From Pontibacter sp. SGAir0037 (GTDB taxonomy: Bacteria > Bacteroidota > Bacteroidia > Cytophagales > Hymenobacteraceae), in assembly GCF_005491705.1 (NCBI RefSeq), contig NZ_CP028092.1, positions 4,030,001-4,094,000 on the forward strand: 64,000 nucleotides of DNA. The letters are read 5' to 3'. The stretch's first letter is position 1. Every line of letters begins with the position of its first letter. A model generated the notes under the pieces. It had not been told where the DNA came from. It did not search any database and saw nothing but the letters and a program-made list of their open reading frames with translations. Made by a program: the position numbers and the translations under genes. Positions 60,526-64,000 of this stretch are shown in pieces.

Positions 60526-63333
60526 TTATCTAATAATAGTCACATGGCCGGAAATAGGCTTCTCTGAACTATTGAGGTAAATCATGTAATAATAAGTAGC
60601 AACCGGTAAATCCTTCCCGTTATAAGTTCCGTCCCAAGGGGTGCCATAGCCGTTAGAGCTGAATATAAGGCTGCCCCAGCGGTTAAATATTTCTACCCTT
60701 ACATCAGGGAAGCTCTCGATGTTATCTATCTGCCATACTTCGTTTATGCCATCGCGGTTCGGTGAGAAGGCATTCGGCACAATAATGGCAGGCGTTACTG
60801 TTACGGTCACCTCATCGGTAGCTACGCAGCCCTCACGGGTTGTTACTGTTACCGTATAAGTAGTTGTCTCCTGCGGACTTGCAATTGGGTTTGCTACGTT
60901 CGGGTTACTTAAACCTGTGGCTGGCTCCCACACATAAGTAGCGCCACCTGTTGCCTGCAGCTGCACCTTGCGGTTCTGTATGATTTCTACATCTTCTCCT
61001 GCATTGGCCTGGGCAGTGACAACAGTAATAGTTACAGGTGTTCTTGTGCTAGGACATCCGTTTTCACCTGTTACTTGTACATAATAAGTTACAGTCTGAG
61101 TAATACCTTCTAACGGAAAAGAGTTTGTAACTTGGTCAGGAATACCACCTGTAGGTGTTAAATACCATTCCGCTAGTGAATTACCCGGAACAGGCACCAC
61201 TTCTATAGTACCTGTCGGGTTATCTGCACAGACCACCACATTGCCAGGCACTATTGGTGCTGCCGGTGCTGTATTGATAATTAACTCGACTGGATCAGAA
61301 ATATGAATACAGTCTCCTATGTAGGCTACTCTTCTAAACCACACCCGCTGGTTTAGGGCAGTTGCTTCATAATCAGGAAGTGAATTATTGCCCTCGGCAG
61401 CAGAAAATCCTGCTGTAGGCCCACTGGTACTGATCTCCCATCTATAGTTAGGCTCCTGCCCTCCGCTGCTGGCTCTTTGCCCACGAATGGTTACACTACC
61501 CGTAGTCGCACAAACCTGAGGATCGTCTACATAAATAACATTATTTTCGATGGGAGGCCTCACATTGATATTTACGACAGCGCCTATTTCACTTTCACAC
61601 CCTAGTTCATTTACAGCTACAACATAATACGCTCTGCTTTGTGTAAGAGGGGGAGTTGTATAAAATTGTACCCCTGGAGCAATAGGACTAGCATCGAACT
61701 GAGATTCATAAACATTATACCTTGGTCCTGGGGCTGCAGGCCTGATGGTAGCTGTTTCACCTGAACAGATTTCTATGTTAGTGGCTACAGTGGGCGTTAA
61801 AGGCAGCCGGTACACGGTTACTATTTGTGGTTGTGGAGCTCCTACGTCATCACTCGTACCACAACCATTTGTTATCCTGACGCTTACCTGATATTCTATC
61901 CTGTCTCTGTTATCAGTAGGTGCAGCAAAGGTTAAGGAAGGAATTTGGTCCCTTGATGCCAAAGTTCCGTCTACGAACCATTCATAGGTGACTTCATTGG
62001 CAGGAGCAAAGTTCAGATCAAAAAACACACCGCTCTGTTGATCATACCGAATAGTCGTATCGCCGCAAGCCTCTACATCTCCCGGTAACTGAGCTTGCGG
62101 ATAGCCTACAATAATACTTTGATCTGCCGTATCTACACCACATCCGTTTTCTACTATTAACTGGATATTGAAGATACCAGGCACTGTAAATTCGATTTGC
62201 AGCGAATCCTGGTCAAGCCCTCCGTATACAATCTCATAGCCGCCATTGTTCGGCTCCTGTATCTCCCACTTGTATGTAAGGCTACCACCCGAGGAGCTAT
62301 CTCCTAACGAAACAATAATAGGAGTACAGTTAGGAGGCGTACCCGAGGGCTGCCTATCCATGGTTATATTTGCTTTAGGCTCCTGGTTATAGTTAAATAC
62401 ATACTCAGCCGTAGTTACACAACCGTTTTCACCTACAGCTGTTATTGTAATAGGGTATGAACCTAATTCCGTATATTCTGGGCCTTCTAAAGGAAAAAGG
62501 TCTGGGCTACTAACATATGGACCTCCTTCTCCATTTCCATCTCCCCAATCAATGAGGTAGTATTCTATATTATCAGGGGTAATATTGGTTATAACAGCAG
62601 TAACGGCAGTATCTTCCGGAGCTACAGTATCTGGCAAACAAATTGAAAAACTGTTTTCTTCTTCGAAATTTAACTCTGGTGAGGGCAAAATGGTAATAGG
62701 TAGTGTTTTAGTAACTATTTGACATGGCCCTCTGGATGCGTATACAGTTACTATATAACTACCTGCATTTTCATATTGCTTCGTAGGATTAGGCCCCAAA
62801 GCCGAAGTACCATCTCCAAAAAGCCACCTAAACTGAACACCTTCTGTATCTCCAAACACACCGAAAGAGATAGACTCATTTGAGCAAATACCTTCCTGAC
62901 CTGAATCATCAGGATCGGTTGTGATGATAAAATTGTTAGGAGCGGGATTGAAAACTACAGATAAGTTCTCTGATCGAATATCTGCATTATCACAAAGAGG
63001 ACTATTAGCAACAACATAATAAATTCCTGCTTCTGTTACTTGTAGTACTGCAGAATTATTCCCAATAGGTTGGTCATTTCTATACCACTCCCAAGTTACA
63101 TCTTGGTTTTGAACAGGTCCTACACCCCGGAGATTAGCAACAATAGTTTTAGTTTCGCCTGCACACGCCGGCCCATTGCTTGTACTAATTTCCACTGTAC
63201 AATCAACTGCAAAGTTACTACTGTTGACTAACGGTTGATTATCTTCTGGCAGTGAGGCGAACAAACTACCAAAAGCAGAAAGAAATACAAATAATAAAAA
63301 CAAGCTTACATGCCTGGGTAAAATTTGGCGCAT
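60526..63333 (-). CDS. PKD/Ig-repeat surface protein with type B T9SS sorting domain
   Basis: The 935-residue protein has a signal peptide to about residue 26, Ig/PKD modules (one with FRWLFGDGTSALGPNPTKQYENAGSYIVTVYASRG) and a C-terminal CHU_C sorting domain (VPNAFSPNRDGINEVWQIDN, EIFNRWGSLIFSS, TYYYMIYLN). It is a gliding-motility-associated or adhesin-type cargo exported through type IX secretion with the adjacent PorP/SprF protein. Many cysteines (for example in ACAG, CDNA, GICSN) suggest disulphides between modules. Binding target unknown. Confidence 0.9.
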   Translation of the reverse strand: MRQILPRHVSLFLLFVFLSAFGSLFASLPEDNQPLVNSSNFAVDCTVEISTSNGPACAGETKTIVANLRGVGPVQNQDVTWEWYRNDQPIGNNSAVLQVTEAGIYYVVANSPLCDNADIRSENLSVVFNPAPNNFIITTDPDDSGQEGICSNESISFGVFGDTEGVQFRWLFGDGTSALGPNPTKQYENAGSYIVTVYASRGPCQIVTKTLPITILPSPELNFEEENSFSICLPDTVAPEDTAVTAVITNITPDNIEYYLIDWGDGNGEGGPYVSSPDLFPLEGPEYTELGSYPITITAVGENGCVTTAEYVFNYNQEPKANITMDRQPSGTPPNCTPIIVSLGDSSSGGSLTYKWEIQEPNNGGYEIVYGGLDQDSLQIEFTVPGIFNIQLIVENGCGVDTADQSIIVGYPQAQLPGDVEACGDTTIRYDQQSGVFFDLNFAPANEVTYEWFVDGTLASRDQIPSLTFAAPTDNRDRIEYQVSVRITNGCGTSDDVGAPQPQIVTVYRLPLTPTVATNIEICSGETATIRPAAPGPRYNVYESQFDASPIAPGVQFYTTPPLTQSRAYYVVAVNELGCESEIGAVVNINVRPPIENNVIYVDDPQVCATTGSVTIRGQRASSGGQEPNYRWEISTSGPTAGFSAAEGNNSLPDYEATALNQRVWFRRVAYIGDCIHISDPVELIINTAPAAPIVPGNVVVCADNPTGTIEVVPVPGNSLAEWYLTPTGGIPDQVTNSFPLEGITQTVTYYVQVTGENGCPSTRTPVTITVVTAQANAGEDVEIIQNRKVQLQATGGATYVWEPATGLSNPNVANPIASPQETTTYTVTVTTREGCVATDEVTVTVTPAIIVPNAFSPNRDGINEVWQIDNIESFPDVRVEIFNRWGSLIFSSNGYGTPWDGTYNGKDLPVATYYYMIYLNSSEKPISGHVTIIR

Positions 63334-63830
63334 TACTTCTAGTATAAGGGGTGAATTTTAACCATACCGCTTGTATAGCAACCACTATGTTATTCGCCTG
63401 ATCAAGCCCGAAAAGCAATTCTCTTTCCGGCTGATGCACCAGGCAGATGGCTCTCTATTTTACAGACCACTACAGCCATCTTACTCAAAGATAACCCAAC
63501 GTTGCCCTGTTATTATTATAAAAGCAGTTATGACTCTACACTAAAGTTTACTTTAAATTAATATATTAAAAAGCATATACAAAGGCTGTTCTTAAGTCAA
63601 CCTTTATATAAACAGCGTACCATCGTAATTATTGACCCCAATAACGCTATGAACGTTGCATCGAAATATCTATAATCAAACACGGCAGCTTCGATATGAA
63701 CAATAAAAAGAAGTACTTTAACGTTATTACTCCAGTTGCTCTTCCAGTACATGCCGGTTAAAGCCAATCTTCCTTTTAGTATCTTATATTACGTAAAAGG
63801 GGCTGATTTATTGTATTCTGCAGCTGTTTG
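63334..63830. other. AT-rich intergenic region upstream of the second adhesin
   Basis: About 500 bases without a convincing gene. An exact -7 box for the minus strand lies at 63486-63493. A 21-codon frame at 63696 has no support. The sequence from about 63500 to 63680 is very AT-rich. Confidence 0.5.
63486..63493 (-). promoter_or_regulatory. Candidate -7 box of the second adhesin operon
   Basis: TATCTTTG on the minus strand matches TAnnTTTG exactly. It lies about 150 bases upstream of the adhesin start, so the mRNA would have a long leader. No TTTG box is found at the ideal distance. Confidence 0.4.
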
Positions 63831-64000
63831 CTACACTTCTTCCGCCTCTTCTAAATGCACAAAATAGCGGGTAATTTTATCCCACTGCAGATCCTGAAAT
63901 CCGGCCCAGCCTCCTGCAGCTATTAAGGTATTCAGCATAGAACGATCTCCGGCCTCTTCTCCCTGGTTATTAATGCCTTCATTCTTGCCTATTTCGTAGC
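63831..64000 (-). CDS. C-terminal end of an unrecognised gene (cut by the window)
   Basis: On the minus strand an open frame runs from the right edge to a TAG complementary to 63831-63833, giving 55 residues (YEIGKNEGINNQGEEAG at the start, ending YFVHLEEAEEV). Two tryptophans and several acidic residues suggest a soluble protein. The two other minus frames contain early stops near the edge. The 5' part is outside, so I cannot name the family. Confidence 0.55.
   Translation of the reverse strand, partial: YEIGKNEGINNQGEEAGDRSMLNTLIAAGGWAGFQDLQWDKITRYFVHLEEAEEV

Noticed and set aside
63696..63761. A 21-codon frame in the right intergenic region
   Set aside because: No ribosome site, no promoter and no codon bias; likely chance.

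Overview
The window looks like a chromosomal segment of a Bacteroidota bacterium of the Cytophagales type, probably Hymenobacteraceae (Pontibacter or a close relative). The family name is inferred from overall resemblance, not measured. Supporting signs are gliding/type IX secretion C-terminal sorting domains, two PorP/SprF genes, a SusC/FecA-like TonB receptor with an N-terminal carboxypeptidase-like domain, a bacilliredoxin (YtxJ), the MoxR/DUF58/BatA/DUF4175 cluster, promoters with TAnnTTTG -7 boxes, and few Shine-Dalgarno sequences. Genes are dense on both strands. There are no rRNA or tRNA genes, CRISPR arrays, prophage genes or transposase genes.

Layout. 1-563: cut-off flavodoxin-fold reductase. 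641-9598 (minus): a TonB receptor, then a three-gene surface module reading adhesin (ice-binding-like DUF3494, DUF11, Ig-like modules, CHU_C domain), PorP/SprF, TPR/propeller/OmpA protein. 9951-14878: lipA, an outer-membrane protein, OsmC, YtxJ, a tiny secreted protein and a fused 2-oxoacid dehydrogenase E1. 15132-23060 (plus): M16 peptidase, a MarR regulator with aldo-keto reductase and old-yellow-enzyme genes, ispF, an M28 peptidase and lutB. 23189-24264 (minus): small barrel protein and arfB. 24390-29164 (plus): a sensory-rhodopsin-transducer-like protein, two tandem GH13 enzymes of the trehalose-synthase type, and a luciferase-like oxidoreductase. 29329-33996: site-2 protease, then BlaI, M56 BlaR1 and a TlpA/DUF3738-like protein in one tight operon. 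34244-43954: matrixin-type secreted protease, dGTPase, a catalytic plus non-catalytic M16 pair, DUF72 and RlpA. 44313-48863: superoxide dismutase and tldD/tldE, the latter two separated by an inserted element. 48958-57801: DUF4159, MoxR, an orphan, DUF58, BatA, DUF4175 and a large membrane protein. 57944-63333 (minus): carotenoid-desaturase-like oxidoreductase and a second adhesin plus PorP/SprF pair. 63831-64000: C-terminal end of an unknown gene.

The most interesting structure is not a classical gene cluster. Between tldD and tldE sits a 433-bp element (47072-47504) with 34-bp terminal inverted repeats (28/34 identical) around a single four-helix-bundle (S23/IVP-type) gene whose stop codon lies inside one repeat. 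The repeats are built from degenerate 7-bp units. Other intergenic spaces carry paired inverted or single arrays of 7- or 8-bp units with different unit sequences (14971-15127, 16406-16467, 17911-18020, 39773-39860, 48932-48953, 52194-52268). Most end within about 30 bp of a start codon. Together they look like a family of small, non-coding or one-gene elements scattered through operon spacers.

Regulatory sites that can be read directly include two matching MarR operators, two BlaI-like operators 31 bp apart, and many strong hairpin terminators, several placed between convergent genes.
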